From positions 1-54,074 of the forward strand of contig NZ_NPJJ01000051.1 in NCBI RefSeq assembly GCF_002251385.1: DNA of 54,074 nucleotides, in the 5' to 3' direction. This document shows, in pieces, positions 1 through 9,175 of the stretch. This stretch comes from Prevotella sp. P5-108 (GTDB lineage: Bacteria; Bacteroidota; Bacteroidia; Bacteroidales; Bacteroidaceae). Under the pieces are notes generated by a model that saw only the letters and a list, made by a program, of their open reading frames with translations, made no database searches and was not told the DNA's origin. A program made the position numbers and the translations under genes. Numbering within the stretch: position 1 is the first letter of the stretch; every line of letters starts with the position of its first letter.

Positions 1-27
1 CTCATGATGCTGATGCACCGCAGAGGT

Positions 28-2052
28 TTACCGTATCATAATCTTCTTGCCGCTGTTGATGTAAACGCCGGGCTGGGTGGGGCGATGGGAGTATTGGCGA
101 CCCTGCAGGTCGTACCAGATAGTGGGTCGGCGCTGGATGTCGGTGGTCACGGTGGTTATGGCGGTAGGAGGCTGCGGGGTCACATCGGTCACGTAGTAAT
201 GGTTCTGGCTGTCCTTGCTGGTGGCAATTTCGAGGAACGCGTCCTTGTTGATGTCGTACACGTTGACGGTCTGGGGAGAACCGCTGGCGGTGCTGAAGAC
301 AAATGAGAGCATGGCATCGCGCTTGGTTATACGGTAGGTGCGGCTGTACCACTTGCGCCCTTCTATAGTCTTAGCGACGGTGACGGCGTCGCCGGGCCAC
401 GTGCCAGTGGCAGTGAAGTTGTCGCCGTACTGGTCGTCCCAAGCCCAGAAGTTTACGCGGCTCCATCCCACGTTGTCAGCGTTCACGTTTATGGTGATGT
501 CGTAGGGAGTGAAGGCCTCGGGAGCGCTTACCTCATAGGTGCGCGTGATGACAGCCGATACCGTGGTGCCTACGAGCAGTCCCACACTCAGCGTGGTGGT
601 GCCGGCGGGGATGTCGACGAGCGTGCCACTTGCCGCCTTGCGGCTCTGCGCGGTGGGCGTGGTTCCGTCGGTGGTGTAGACCAGTTGCGCACCCGGCTGG
701 CTGCTCACCGCAGTGAGACGAGCCTTCTGCACATCGTCATAGTGACCGGAGGGAAGGTCGACCCAAGCCACGTTGCTGCTGTTGCTGAGCAAGTAGCGAT
801 AGTGATATCCGCGCAGTATCTCGGTATAACCCGCCGGAGCCTGGTAAGCGTTGGCGCGCTGGCCCATCACGGCGTAGAGAGTGCCGTGAGCACCTTCGGT
901 CTTGAGGACATTGCACTGCGTGGCTACATACTCGTTGAAGACGGTGGTGCTGGTATTGGTGATGCCAGCTATGTGGCGGGCATTAATCATCATCTTGATG
1001 TCTGTGGGGTATGCCTGCCAATGCTTGTAGAAGACACAGGGCGTGCCGCAGGCAGCGAGGATGTAGGCGTTGGCAGCAAGCGTGTCTTTGCGTATAGGGT
1101 CTTGCTGCTCCGTGCTGGATCGATACTCGGTGTCGTGGTTTTCCACAAAACTCACCGCATAGCGGCGGTAGGCAGCATCGCCGACGAGTCCGTTCTTTGC
1201 CCTGGCGCTCCAATTGGAAGCGATGAGGTCGCGCACGGCGTAACGCACGGGGAAGTCGAAGGCAGCCGATGTGGGCTCGCCGTTGACCTTGGTGGCATTT
1301 ATCCAGGCCTTGACGGTATTGGCGTTGCCGTCCCAGTATTCGCCTACGGAGAAGCGAGGCTTGAGGGCGGTGTTGTAGATGCCAGTGAACATTCCGGCGT
1401 AGCCCTTGACCATGTCGTAACGCAATCCGGCGTAGCCGAAGTCGTTGAGCAGCATGTCGAGGTAAGCCTTCACCACGCTCTGCACGTTGGAACTGTAGTG
1501 GTCGAGGTCGCGCATGCCATCCCAGTCGTCGCCCGAGTCATACTTGTTGCTGAGACTCAGCTTAGGACTCTGGCCGACAGCCCAGTTGTAGGTGCTACCA
1601 CCATCATCGTCGTGGCAGATGTCGGTAGAATACATGCGGTAGGTCGTGCCCTTGTATGTCTCTACAGGGAAGTCGGTCCAGCTGGTGAGGGTATTGCGGT
1701 GGTTGATGACCACATCGGCAATGGTGCCAATGCCCTTGCTCTTGAAGGTCTTGATCATCGAGCGCAGTTGGGTCTCGTTGCCAAACGAGCTGTTGTAATT
1801 GCTGAACCAGTAAAGGTCGTCGTAGCCCATGGAACGTCCGCTGCCGCAGTTGGCACTCTGCGGTATCCATACCAGACTGAAGTAGGGTGCGAGGTCATCG
1901 GCCTGGGCTTCGAGGTTGAACCACTTTGACGCGCGGTATGAATCCCAATAGAATCCTTGCAGCATCACGCCGTCGTAGTTGGCTGGCCAACCCTGTGCAT
2001 GGATGCCTAATGTTGCCATAAGGGCAACGAGAGTCATGTAAAATGTCTTCAT
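28..2052 (-). CDS. Secreted GH13 alpha-amylase with C-terminal starch-binding module
   Basis: A 674-residue extracellular endo-acting alpha-amylase that would cut starch into maltooligosaccharides for the neighbouring SusCD importer. Residues 1-20 are a signal peptide without a lipobox cysteine. The GH13 barrel shows the four conserved regions: DVVINH (113-118), GLRYD with nucleophile D213, SVGE with acid/base E238, and ENHD with D307. Residues about 517-610 resemble a CBM26-type starch-binding domain (aromatic-rich, with NFWAWDD). The last residues, GVYINSGKKIMIR, look like a type IX secretion sorting tail. It takes the place of susG in the locus, but unlike Bacteroides SusG it is not a lipoprotein. 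It has its own promoter and a copy of the putative LacI-family operator upstream. Family assignment is firm; the secretion route is inferred. Confidence 0.93.
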   Translation of the reverse strand: MKTFYMTLVALMATLGIHAQGWPANYDGVMLQGFYWDSYRASKWFNLEAQADDLAPYFSLVWIPQSANCGSGRSMGYDDLYWFSNYNSSFGNETQLRSMIKTFKSKGIGTIADVVINHRNTLTSWTDFPVETYKGTTYRMYSTDICHDDDGGSTYNWAVGQSPKLSLSNKYDSGDDWDGMRDLDHYSSNVQSVVKAYLDMLLNDFGYAGLRYDMVKGYAGMFTGIYNTALKPRFSVGEYWDGNANTVKAWINATKVNGEPTSAAFDFPVRYAVRDLIASNWSARAKNGLVGDAAYRRYAVSFVENHDTEYRSSTEQQDPIRKDTLAANAYILAACGTPCVFYKHWQAYPTDIKMMINARHIAGITNTSTTVFNEYVATQCNVLKTEGAHGTLYAVMGQRANAYQAPAGYTEILRGYHYRYLLSNSSNVAWVDLPSGHYDDVQKARLTAVSSQPGAQLVYTTDGTTPTAQSRKAASGTLVDIPAGTTTLSVGLLVGTTVSAVITRTYEVSAPEAFTPYDITINVNADNVGWSRVNFWAWDDQYGDNFTATGTWPGDAVTVAKTIEGRKWYSRTYRITKRDAMLSFVFSTASGSPQTVNVYDINKDAFLEIATSKDSQNHYYVTDVTPQPPTAITTVTTDIQRRPTIWYDLQGRQYSHRPTQPGVYINSGKKIMIR

Positions 2053-2179
2053 CTTATTCTGTTTTTAGTTACTATCAGAGCAGAGGGCATACCCATACTA
2101 TCGTATACCCCAATTATGGTTGTCGGCGAGGTTAGTCCGCTTGCATCGCGCCGCTGGGCAACCCCTTTGGTTTATACTC

Positions 2180-2209
2180 CAAAGTTATCTCAAATTCCCC
2201 TATAAACAA
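2180..2209 (-). promoter_or_regulatory. Bacteroidetes-type promoter of the amylase gene
   Basis: On the minus strand a -33 TTG (2209-2207) is followed after 19 nt by TAACTTTG (2187-2180), matching the TTG / TAnnTTTG pattern of the Bacteroidetes primary sigma factor. Transcription would start near 2175, leaving a leader of about 120 nt before the ATG at 2052. Nothing else recognisable was seen in that leader. Confidence 0.7.
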
Positions 2210-2242
2210 GTGTGACAGAGTGAGAAACGTACAAACCAGTTG

Positions 2243-2256
2243 CGCAATCGTTTGCA
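2243..2256. promoter_or_regulatory. Putative LacI-family operator, amylase copy
   Basis: CGCAATCGTTTGCA, a near-palindrome with a central CG. Thirteen of its 14 bases match the reverse complement of the site at 9108-9121 in the susC-lacI spacer. Its centre lies 62.5 bp upstream of the first base of the amylase -7 box, against 61.5 bp at both susC and lacI. A LacI-family protein encoded at 9201 is the obvious candidate binder (inference). Confidence 0.65.
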
Positions 2257-2274
2257 CGTTGGCGCGTCGCCAAT

Positions 2275-2311
2275 AAAAAAAGAGACCACTCACGCCAAGT
2301 GAGCAGTCTCT
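2275..2311 (-). terminator. Rho-independent terminator of the susCDEF operon
   Basis: On the minus strand an interrupted stem closed by AGAGAC/GTCTCT with an inner CTCACTT/AGTGAG pairing is followed by seven T residues. It lies about 75 bp past the stop of the last lipoprotein gene and separates that operon from the amylase promoter. Confidence 0.85.
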
Positions 2312-2387
2312 TCCAATCTAACTTAAAAAATCTAAAGCCTTAACGAATCTATGTGACAAAATGTATCTATGTCTTAAGGATTTACAA

Positions 2388-3275
2388 TTACTTTGCGATA
2401 GGGGTGAACGAGTAGGTGCCATCCTCGAGATTGATGGTTAACAGCAAATCTCCGCTCATCTTCAGGCATCCTGCACCTACATCATTCTTTGCGGTACGTC
2501 CAACGAGGCTTCCTTCGGCAGCACCGTCGCCGTTTTCAACCACACCATAGGCTGCATTGTCAGCGTCTACCCAGTTGCCATTTCGGAATGTAGACTCAGG
2601 CACAACCTTCCACCACCATCCGGAGGCAGCATCGCTCTCGCTGATGTTCACCTTAAGGGTGAATACGGGGTTGTCGTAGGGGTCGCCACTGTGGTCAAAC
2701 TTGATGGCATTAGCTACCGACCATCCGTTGATGGTACCCAGCAGGTAGTAGTTGTTCTCGATGACGAGGTCGCTCGGGTAAGGAGTAACCTTCACCTGGG
2801 AGGCGCCCAGATAAGTGTTGGGGTCGCCTACGCGGACTACTGAAGTCCCGTCCTTGACGATGTAAGCGGCGTAGCGCAGGTAGAGCTGCTTGGCCTTGGA
2901 GCCGCGGCTGATAGCTGCCACATAAGCGTTCTGGAAGTCAGAGGCTTTCACGACAGCTGTGTCGGAATCCATTTCGCATACCAGGGTGCCGTACTTGGCG
3001 AAGTCGGCGGTCTTGCTGAACTGCAGCTCGTACATCATCTTGCTGCCAGCGGGGAGGTTCTTCACGCTTTCGGTGAAGAGCTTCACCTTGTTGTCCTTCA
3101 TATATGCCTCCTGCAGATTGACTGCCTCGGGGACAATGCTCTTGAGCGTGATGTCGTCGACAGCAAAGGCTTGCTCCTGAGGATTAACCTGTGGCAGGGC
3201 CTCTGTCCAGTCGTCATCGCACGAGGCGAAGACGAGAGACAGGACTGCTATAAATGCTATTGTTGATTTCTTCAT
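2388..3275 (-). CDS. SusE/SusF-type outer-membrane starch-binding lipoprotein (distal)
   Basis: A 295-residue lipoprotein, the last gene of the susC operon. The N-terminus MKKSTIAFIAVLSLVFASC ends in a lipobox cysteine followed by DDD, which suits surface-exposed Bacteroidetes lipoproteins. An upstream in-frame ATG at 3287 would add MNII but spoils nothing; 3275 gives the cleaner signal peptide. Residues about 30-165 form a SusE-type beta domain. The rest, beginning at YYLLGTINGW and including a WWW cluster, resembles one starch-binding module. SusE and SusF of Bacteroides thetaiotaomicron are longer with two and three such modules, so this is a reduced version. It should help hold starch at the cell surface beside SusCD. 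Exact E or F orthology cannot be assigned. Confidence 0.85.
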   Translation of the reverse strand: MKKSTIAFIAVLSLVFASCDDDWTEALPQVNPQEQAFAVDDITLKSIVPEAVNLQEAYMKDNKVKLFTESVKNLPAGSKMMYELQFSKTADFAKYGTLVCEMDSDTAVVKASDFQNAYVAAISRGSKAKQLYLRYAAYIVKDGTSVVRVGDPNTYLGASQVKVTPYPSDLVIENNYYLLGTINGWSVANAIKFDHSGDPYDNPVFTLKVNISESDAASGWWWKVVPESTFRNGNWVDADNAAYGVVENGDGAAEGSLVGRTAKNDVGAGCLKMSGDLLLTINLEDGTYSFTPIAK

Positions 3276-3305
3276 GATTATGTTCACTTTGACGTTACTG
3301 AAATG

Positions 3306-4190
3306 TTAACCTACTTTCTCGAATTTGACGGTCATCTTAGAGTCGTTGCTCATATTGACGGTAATCTTGACTTTTCCGCCAGCCCAGCCGGGCAACTGGT
3401 AGCTACCCTTACCCTTGACGATGGCTCCGTCGTAAATGCCGTTGGTCATACTGATGTCCTTGGGTGAGTCTTTCTCCTGGCTACCGTAAGAATCCTTGTC
3501 CCATCCAGTCAGAGCTGTGTAGAAACGGAACTGGAACTTATCTGCAGGAATGTCGAATTCTCCGTAATAGACCTTGCTGCCTACAGCATTGTCGTCCTCG
3601 AAGAGTTTCCAGGGTTCGTAGTGGGCCTTATTATCTTCGGAAGGACCAGTCCAACCCTCAGGTGCACCTACGAGGTAGATGTAGCCCGGCAGACGCAGAG
3701 CGAAGTAGCCCTTAATCTTCTCCATAGCCACAACATTTGAGAGGATGCTGGTGTCCTCGTACTTCAGGATTTGAGACCTTACGCGGAAGTATACCTTGCG
3801 GGCAGGCTCGTCGGTGTAGGTTTCCTCACTCGTGATGCCGCGCAGTTTGCAGATGGCTTCTGCTATCTGGCTTGCCTTCACGTTCAGGTTGCATGAAGTG
3901 TAGGCGTCGCCAAGTTCAACAAAATTAGCGAAGGTCGCATCGAGTGACACCTGCATGTAGTAATTGGCTGATGCAGCGAAGCCATAGTCGGCCTGCGAGC
4001 AAGTGAAGTTTACAGTGCCAGCCTCCTTGTCATAGCCAAGGTCTACGTATTGGTTGGCAGTAGCCGGTGTGTTCAGCACGAGCTTGGTAGGCGTCTGGAT
4101 GACGGGGTTCTCCTCTTCAGGGCCGCTGCACGAAGCGGTGGCAAGCACCAGGCTGATGAAGCTGAACAGTATATAACTTAATTTTTTCAT
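3306..4190 (-). CDS. SusE-type outer-membrane starch-binding lipoprotein (proximal)
   Basis: A 294-residue surface lipoprotein. Signal peptide MKKLSYILFSFISLVLATASC, with the lipobox cysteine followed by SGPEEE. Residues 30-155 form a SusE N-terminal domain with the typical VNFTCSQADYG and YYMQVSLD strands. Residues about 170-294, starting YIYLVGAPEGW, make a single carbohydrate-binding module with exposed aromatics. It sits 32 bp behind susD and 30 bp ahead of the second lipoprotein, so it is co-transcribed. Its role would be starch capture next to the SusCD transporter. It is shorter than Bacteroides SusE. Confidence 0.87.
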   Translation of the reverse strand: MKKLSYILFSFISLVLATASCSGPEEENPVIQTPTKLVLNTPATANQYVDLGYDKEAGTVNFTCSQADYGFAASANYYMQVSLDATFANFVELGDAYTSCNLNVKASQIAEAICKLRGITSEETYTDEPARKVYFRVRSQILKYEDTSILSNVVAMEKIKGYFALRLPGYIYLVGAPEGWTGPSEDNKAHYEPWKLFEDDNAVGSKVYYGEFDIPADKFQFRFYTALTGWDKDSYGSQEKDSPKDISMTNGIYDGAIVKGKGSYQLPGWAGGKVKITVNMSNDSKMTVKFEKVG

Positions 4191-4222
4191 TGCTTAATCT
4201 GTTTATAAAGATTGATTGATGC

Positions 4223-5836
4223 TTAATAATTGGGGTTCTGCTTGAAGTCGGGCTGAGCAGCGATTACCAATGAAGGAATCGGGAATACGTTCATGTAGTC
4301 AGGAATGCTGGCACCCTTGTCTACATTGCCCTTCCATGACCAAGTGTACTTGCTGCCGGTAAAGAGTCCGAAGCGAACGAGGTCGGTACGGCGCACGTTC
4401 TCCCAGTACAACTCGCGGCAACGCTCGTCAATCATGTTCTGCTCGTTGAGGTCGGTCTGGGTCCATGCTGAAACGCCTGCACGCTCACGTACATAGTTGG
4501 CATATTCCACACCCTTGGCCTTGTCGGCAGCTCCACGCATTGCGCACTCGGCAAACATCAGATAGACATCGGCCAGACGGATGAGGGGAAGGTCGGTGTT
4601 GGGGAACTTGGTGATTTCGCCCTTCTTGAGGGTACCGTTGCTGCCGCGCAGCAGATTAGTAAACTTAACCACGCCATAGCCGTCGGTAAACTTAGAGAAT
4701 GCGGTGTTCGCCTTCTTGAATCCGTCTACATCCTTCTTCCACATAGACCAGCGTACGTCGTTGGGCTCGGAAGCGAACTTGTCGGCAAATTCCTTGGTGG
4801 CGTGCATACAGCCCCACTGCTGGTTGAGTCCATAGTCCTCGCAGTTCATATAAGCGCCATCGTTGTCGACGGTCAGGTTGCTGATAGCTGCGCAGCAGAG
4901 GAAGGTGGTGCCTCCGTAAGGAGTGAGCTCAACGGCATCGTAGGGAATACCCCAAAGGATTTCGTTGACATCTGAGCCACCTGGCATATATACATCGTTG
5001 TCGCCGCAGAACAGATAGAGGTAGTGGTCTGCAAGACCAGAGCCCTTGAAACCTTTGCCCTTATGGCGTGCGATGATGTTCTCGCAGTGCTGAGCGCACT
5101 TGTCGTAGGCGGGAGTGCCGCTAAAGACGCCAGCATTGAGATAGAGACGGGCGAGAAGAGCCTCAACGCCGTCCTTGCCTACGCGTCCGTAGTGGGGTGT
5201 GGCATCAGACATGTTGGCAACGATGTCTTCCAACTCGCTGGCCAGCCATGTAGAAAGCTCGACGCGTGAAATCTGCTTGGGCTTGCTTCCTACGGGGTCT
5301 TCTTCTGTGATGAAGCCACCCATACCGAAGAGGTCTACGATATTATAGTAGCTCATGGCGCGCAGCGCACGGGCTTCGAGAGCCATATCCTTGAACTGGT
5401 CCTTGCCCTTGATGAGGCGCAGGAAGTCGTTGCAGATGGCTATCTCTACATACATACGGCTGTATGTACCGAAGATGTTGGCGTTGCCCTTACCCCATGT
5501 GTTGGTGTTAAGGTCGATGACGCCCTCGTCTTTCCATATCCACTTTGTCTCGTCGGTGGGGAACTCGTTGAGCATAAAGAGCGCACGTGTGTACTGTCCG
5601 GTACCGCCGTCGAGACCAGAGATATCTGAATCTCCGTCGGGACCGCCCTGGCCAGATACAGCCAAGCCAGAGTAACACTTAGCCAACACGGCCTCGTAAG
5701 CAGCCTCTGTCATGTTGCCGGCTGTGGTGGTGTTCGGATCATTGGGCTCAAGATCCAAATCGCCGATACAGGATGTGGTAGTCAGGGCCAGACCTGCAAA
5801 CAATGCTGAAGCTATGATGCTTTTATATGATTTCAT
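4223..5836 (-). CDS. susD: SusD-family starch-binding lipoprotein
   Basis: A 537-residue SusD/RagB-family lipoprotein that forms the lid of the SusC pore and hands maltooligosaccharides to it. The signal peptide ends in LTTTSC with IGDLDLEPND after the cysteine, the usual SusD start. The helical TPR-like scaffold is recognisable from LRAMSYYNIVDLFG (about 150-163), VEALLARLYLNAGV (about 224-237) and the C-terminal ELYWENVRRTDLVRFG. The length is close to Bacteroides SusD (551). It lies 44 bp behind susC. The locus content (amylase, pullulanases, amylomaltase) supports starch as the ligand. Confidence 0.93.
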   Translation of the reverse strand: MKSYKSIIASALFAGLALTTTSCIGDLDLEPNDPNTTTAGNMTEAAYEAVLAKCYSGLAVSGQGGPDGDSDISGLDGGTGQYTRALFMLNEFPTDETKWIWKDEGVIDLNTNTWGKGNANIFGTYSRMYVEIAICNDFLRLIKGKDQFKDMALEARALRAMSYYNIVDLFGMGGFITEEDPVGSKPKQISRVELSTWLASELEDIVANMSDATPHYGRVGKDGVEALLARLYLNAGVFSGTPAYDKCAQHCENIIARHKGKGFKGSGLADHYLYLFCGDNDVYMPGGSDVNEILWGIPYDAVELTPYGGTTFLCCAAISNLTVDNDGAYMNCEDYGLNQQWGCMHATKEFADKFASEPNDVRWSMWKKDVDGFKKANTAFSKFTDGYGVVKFTNLLRGSNGTLKKGEITKFPNTDLPLIRLADVYLMFAECAMRGAADKAKGVEYANYVRERAGVSAWTQTDLNEQNMIDERCRELYWENVRRTDLVRFGLFTGSKYTWSWKGNVDKGASIPDYMNVFPIPSLVIAAQPDFKQNPNY

Positions 5837-5880
5837 ATTATTATAGTCTTTATTGTATTGTTAGACGCTTGTTGTATGAT

Positions 5881-8800
5881 TTAGAAACTTGCCACTACAC
5901 CGATGGTGAAGGTTGTAGCACGTGGGTAGACGTCGCGGTCGATACCGCTTGCCACCTCTGGGTCGAGACCCTTATACTTGGTGATGACAAATGGGTTCTG
6001 GACTGCTCCGTAGAGACGCAGACGCATCTTGTTGTCGAGCAGATAGGGCCATGTGTGACCCAGTGTGATGTTGTCGCAGCGCAGGAAGCTGGCATTGCGC
6101 AGCCAGTAGTCGCTCTTCATGATGCCTATTGCAGGATTGACGGTACCGTTGAAGTAGTAATCGGTCTGGATGAGGTTGTTTAACTTACCGTTCTTCCAAC
6201 AGTTGTCAACGACAGCATGGTCTGACATGGCGTCGGCATAAACATAGTTGCCGATGTTGGCGTGCATTGCGATACCGAGGTCCCAGTTCTTCCAGTTGAA
6301 AGTAGAAGAGAAGCTCATTGTCACCTTCGGGTCTTTGCTGTGATATATGCGGCGGTCGTCGTCGTTGATTACACCGTTATTATCCTGGTCTACGTATACA
6401 CCTTCCAGTGGCTTGCCGTCCTTGTCGTACACCTGCTCAAAGAGGTAGAATGAATTGATAGGATGACCAACGGCCTGTACCTGGCAGTTGTTTCCGTTAC
6501 CCGAAGAGATGCCACCTGTCTCAATATATGAACCATCGTTGTTGAGCTTGGTAATCTTGTTCTTGTTGTAAGCCACGTTGTAGCTGGCAGTCCAAGAGAA
6601 GTCTTTGGTCACGATAGGACGTGCTGTGATAGAGAACTCGACACCCTGGTTCTTCAGTGTTCCGATGTTCTGGTTCATCATGTTGGTGGTAGACGAACCG
6701 CTGGGTACTGATACGTAGCTCAACAAGTCCTTTGACTTACGCAGATAGAAATCCAAGCTGGCAGAGATGCGGTTGTTGAGGAAGGCAACATCAACACCGG
6801 CGTCCCATGTAGTAGTCTCCTCCCACTTCAGTTTGGGGTCGTAACCCGAGGGGTACATGGTAGAGATGAAACCATTGCCGCTGAGTGAAGGATAGTTAGA
6901 GCCCTGTACAGACGATACGTATGTGGCGAGGTAAGGATAGTAGTTGTCGCCGATATCCTGCTGACCAGTGACACCCCAACTGAGGCGGAGTTTCAGTTCG
7001 TCCATCACCTTCTTGACGCTCTTCATCCAAGGTTCGTCAGTGACTTTCCATGCGAATGCCGCTGCGGGGAATACGCCCCAACGGTTTTCCTTGCTGAAAC
7101 GTGAAGAAGCATCACCACGTACGGTGAATGTCAAGAGGTAGCGGTCCATCAGAGTATAGTTGATTCGTCCGAAGAATGACAGCAACTGAAGATGCTTAGC
7201 CCATGCCGTCTTGGCGGGGTCGGTGTAGGTAGTACCCTCACGCTGTGTACCCCAGTTGAGAGTATAGGTGCCGTCAGCGTTGAGAACAGGAGTGCTGAAA
7301 CCGTCGGTGGTGAAAACAGTACCGTTGTTGTGGCCGTCGCTATAGAAGCGCTGCCAAGAATAACCAGCTGTAACATCGAAGAACGACTTGATGCAGTCTA
7401 CCTGCTTCTGGTAGTTCATATAGAAATCGAGCAAGGTATTGCTCTTGAACTGCTCGATGTACTGGTGAGTACCGGCACCGTCGTTGCGCCATCCGTCCCA
7501 TGCTGTAGGTGAGTTGGCTGCAGTGTAGAGGTTCTCCTTAGACTTGCTCACATCGTAACCGAGGTTGAGGTTGAAGTGCAGGTCGGGCAACCATTTCAGT
7601 GCATAGTCAATCTGCAGGTTACCGTTGCTGCGCAGTACTGTGGCCTTGTCGTCCTTGTCGGTAGCAGTGGCAATTGGGTTGTTTGTACCGTTGGTGTTGA
7701 AAGCCGCACCATTCATGTGAGAGTAGTAACCGTTCCAGAGCTTGTAGCCATCAATGCCACCCTTCATCTGAGCATTATTATAAATAGGTGCAGATGGGTC
7801 CATAGCGATGGCAGCTGCCACTGCACCGCTGTTGGTGAACTGGTTCTTTATCCAGTAGCCCTTGACGTTGGCCTTAATCTTGAGTCGGTGATTGAGGAAC
7901 TCAGGAGTAAGATTGAAGCCCACGGTGGCACGATCCATGCGAGAGTCCATCAGAATACCATTGTTATTGGTGTAGCTGGCTGACACGCGATAAGGCAGAC
8001 AGCCGGTAGTTCCACCCACGCTCAGGTTGTAGTCGTGAGAGACGGTGGTACGCAGCACTTCGTCCTGCCAGTTGGTGTTGAGCACGCCATACTTCTGGGC
8101 GTTGGCCTGAATATACTTAATGGGGTCGCTGTCAGCGCCAAAATGCTGTGTCAGAACTTCTGTCAATGCATCTGTAGACAAAGACTTGTAGGTCTTGCGG
8201 GCAGTGTTGACATACATATTGGCGGAGAAGTTTACCTGAGGCTTGCCCTTCATACCGCGCTTGGTGGTGATGATGATGACACCATTGGAAGCGCGCGAAC
8301 CGTAAATGGCTGTAGCGGAAGCATCCTTGAGGATGGTCATGTTTTCAATGTTGTCAGGGGCAATCATCGAGAGCGGGTTGCCCATACCCTGTATACCAGA
8401 GTTGTCCAATGGCACACCGTCGATGACGATAAGCGGGTCGTTGTTGGCGTTGAGTGAAGAACCACCACGCACACGGATTGTACCGCCGCCTTCAGGTCCA
8501 CCGGCAGAGGTTACGGTTACACCAGGAGCCTGACCTACCAGAAGGTCCTGAGCCGATGTAGCAAGTCCGGCCTGCACCTCACTTGGCTTTACCGTGTTGA
8601 TAGAACCTGTAAGGTCGTTTTTCTTTACAGTACCATAACCGATGACCACCACCTCATTGAGGAGCTTGTCATCACTGGAGAGAGTTACGGTCATGTTGCC
8701 CGTTGCCTTGATGGTCTGTGGCAACATGCCCAAGAAGGTGAATGTAAGTTCTGTACCAGGGGCTGCATCGATGGTGAAGTTGCCATCAACATCGGTAATG

Positions 8801-8970
8801 CCTACGGCTTTACCTTTGACAGTGATGGTTGCACCCATGAGAGGTTCGCCCGAAGCATCTTTCACATGTCCCTTGATGGCATTGTTCTGCGCAAAGGAAC
8901 TTGTTGCAAGGAGAAGACTGCCGGCAAGTACCAACGTCTTCAGAGGCAATTTGATTTTCAACTGCTTCAT
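5881..8970 (-). CDS. susC: SusC-type TonB-dependent starch oligosaccharide transporter
   Basis: A 1029-residue outer-membrane TonB-dependent receptor that imports starch oligosaccharides into the periplasm. It has a signal peptide (cleavage near SSFAQ, residue 28) and an N-terminal carboxypeptidase-D-like domain (about 30-105, IKGHVKDASGEPLMGATITV). A plug domain follows, with EVVVIGYGTVKKNDLTGS and GVIIITTKRG, and then a long beta-barrel ending in TFTIGVVASF with the terminal aromatic typical of outer-membrane barrels. It is the first gene of the susCDEF operon, divergent from lacI. The -7 box is at 9053-9046, and a candidate operator is upstream. Confidence 0.95.
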   Translation of the reverse strand: MKQLKIKLPLKTLVLAGSLLLATSSFAQNNAIKGHVKDASGEPLMGATITVKGKAVGITDVDGNFTIDAAPGTELTFTFLGMLPQTIKATGNMTVTLSSDDKLLNEVVVIGYGTVKKNDLTGSINTVKPSEVQAGLATSAQDLLVGQAPGVTVTSAGGPEGGGTIRVRGGSSLNANNDPLIVIDGVPLDNSGIQGMGNPLSMIAPDNIENMTILKDASATAIYGSRASNGVIIITTKRGMKGKPQVNFSANMYVNTARKTYKSLSTDALTEVLTQHFGADSDPIKYIQANAQKYGVLNTNWQDEVLRTTVSHDYNLSVGGTTGCLPYRVSASYTNNNGILMDSRMDRATVGFNLTPEFLNHRLKIKANVKGYWIKNQFTNSGAVAAAIAMDPSAPIYNNAQMKGGIDGYKLWNGYYSHMNGAAFNTNGTNNPIATATDKDDKATVLRSNGNLQIDYALKWLPDLHFNLNLGYDVSKSKENLYTAANSPTAWDGWRNDGAGTHQYIEQFKSNTLLDFYMNYQKQVDCIKSFFDVTAGYSWQRFYSDGHNNGTVFTTDGFSTPVLNADGTYTLNWGTQREGTTYTDPAKTAWAKHLQLLSFFGRINYTLMDRYLLTFTVRGDASSRFSKENRWGVFPAAAFAWKVTDEPWMKSVKKVMDELKLRLSWGVTGQQDIGDNYYPYLATYVSSVQGSNYPSLSGNGFISTMYPSGYDPKLKWEETTTWDAGVDVAFLNNRISASLDFYLRKSKDLLSYVSVPSGSSTTNMMNQNIGTLKNQGVEFSITARPIVTKDFSWTASYNVAYNKNKITKLNNDGSYIETGGISSGNGNNCQVQAVGHPINSFYLFEQVYDKDGKPLEGVYVDQDNNGVINDDDRRIYHSKDPKVTMSFSSTFNWKNWDLGIAMHANIGNYVYADAMSDHAVVDNCWKNGKLNNLIQTDYYFNGTVNPAIGIMKSDYWLRNASFLRCDNITLGHTWPYLLDNKMRLRLYGAVQNPFVITKYKGLDPEVASGIDRDVYPRATTFTIGVVASF

Positions 8971-9045
8971 GTTTTGCTGTTTTTAGTTATAGATATATTA
9001 TGTAAATGAAGTTCAGTAGTTATTGGGCTCATTTCAATCTGCTTG

Positions 9046-9053
9046 CAAAGTTA
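9046..9053 (-). promoter_or_regulatory. -7 box of the susC promoter
   Basis: TAACTTTG on the minus strand fits TAnnTTTG. No TTG is present 19-21 nt upstream, so the promoter looks weak alone and likely needs an activator. The transcript would carry a leader of about 70 nt before the susC ATG at 8970. Confidence 0.65.
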
Positions 9054-9107
9054 GGGTTAATCTAATCACCTTGTATCTTTTTTTTGCGAAAACTGCTACA
9101 ATCTCAA

Positions 9108-9121
9108 TGCAAACGATTGCA
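9108..9121. promoter_or_regulatory. Putative LacI-family operator between susC and lacI
   Basis: TGCAAACGATTGCA, a 14-bp near-perfect palindrome with a central CG, typical of LacI-family half-site geometry. Its centre (9114.5) is exactly 61.5 bp from the first base of both divergent -7 boxes (9053 minus, 9176 plus). A second copy stands upstream of the amylase gene. The position, well upstream of both promoters, favours activation over simple blocking (inference). Confidence 0.7.
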
Positions 9122-9175
9122 CTACAATTTAATATTTTGTGCAAAGAAAAGCATTACACATTCGGGAATAATGAC

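Noticed and set aside
685..1929. Long open frame opposite the amylase gene
   Set aside because: It is antisense to a gene with all GH13 motifs and has no signal or recognised domain; GC-rich third positions open such shadow frames throughout the window.
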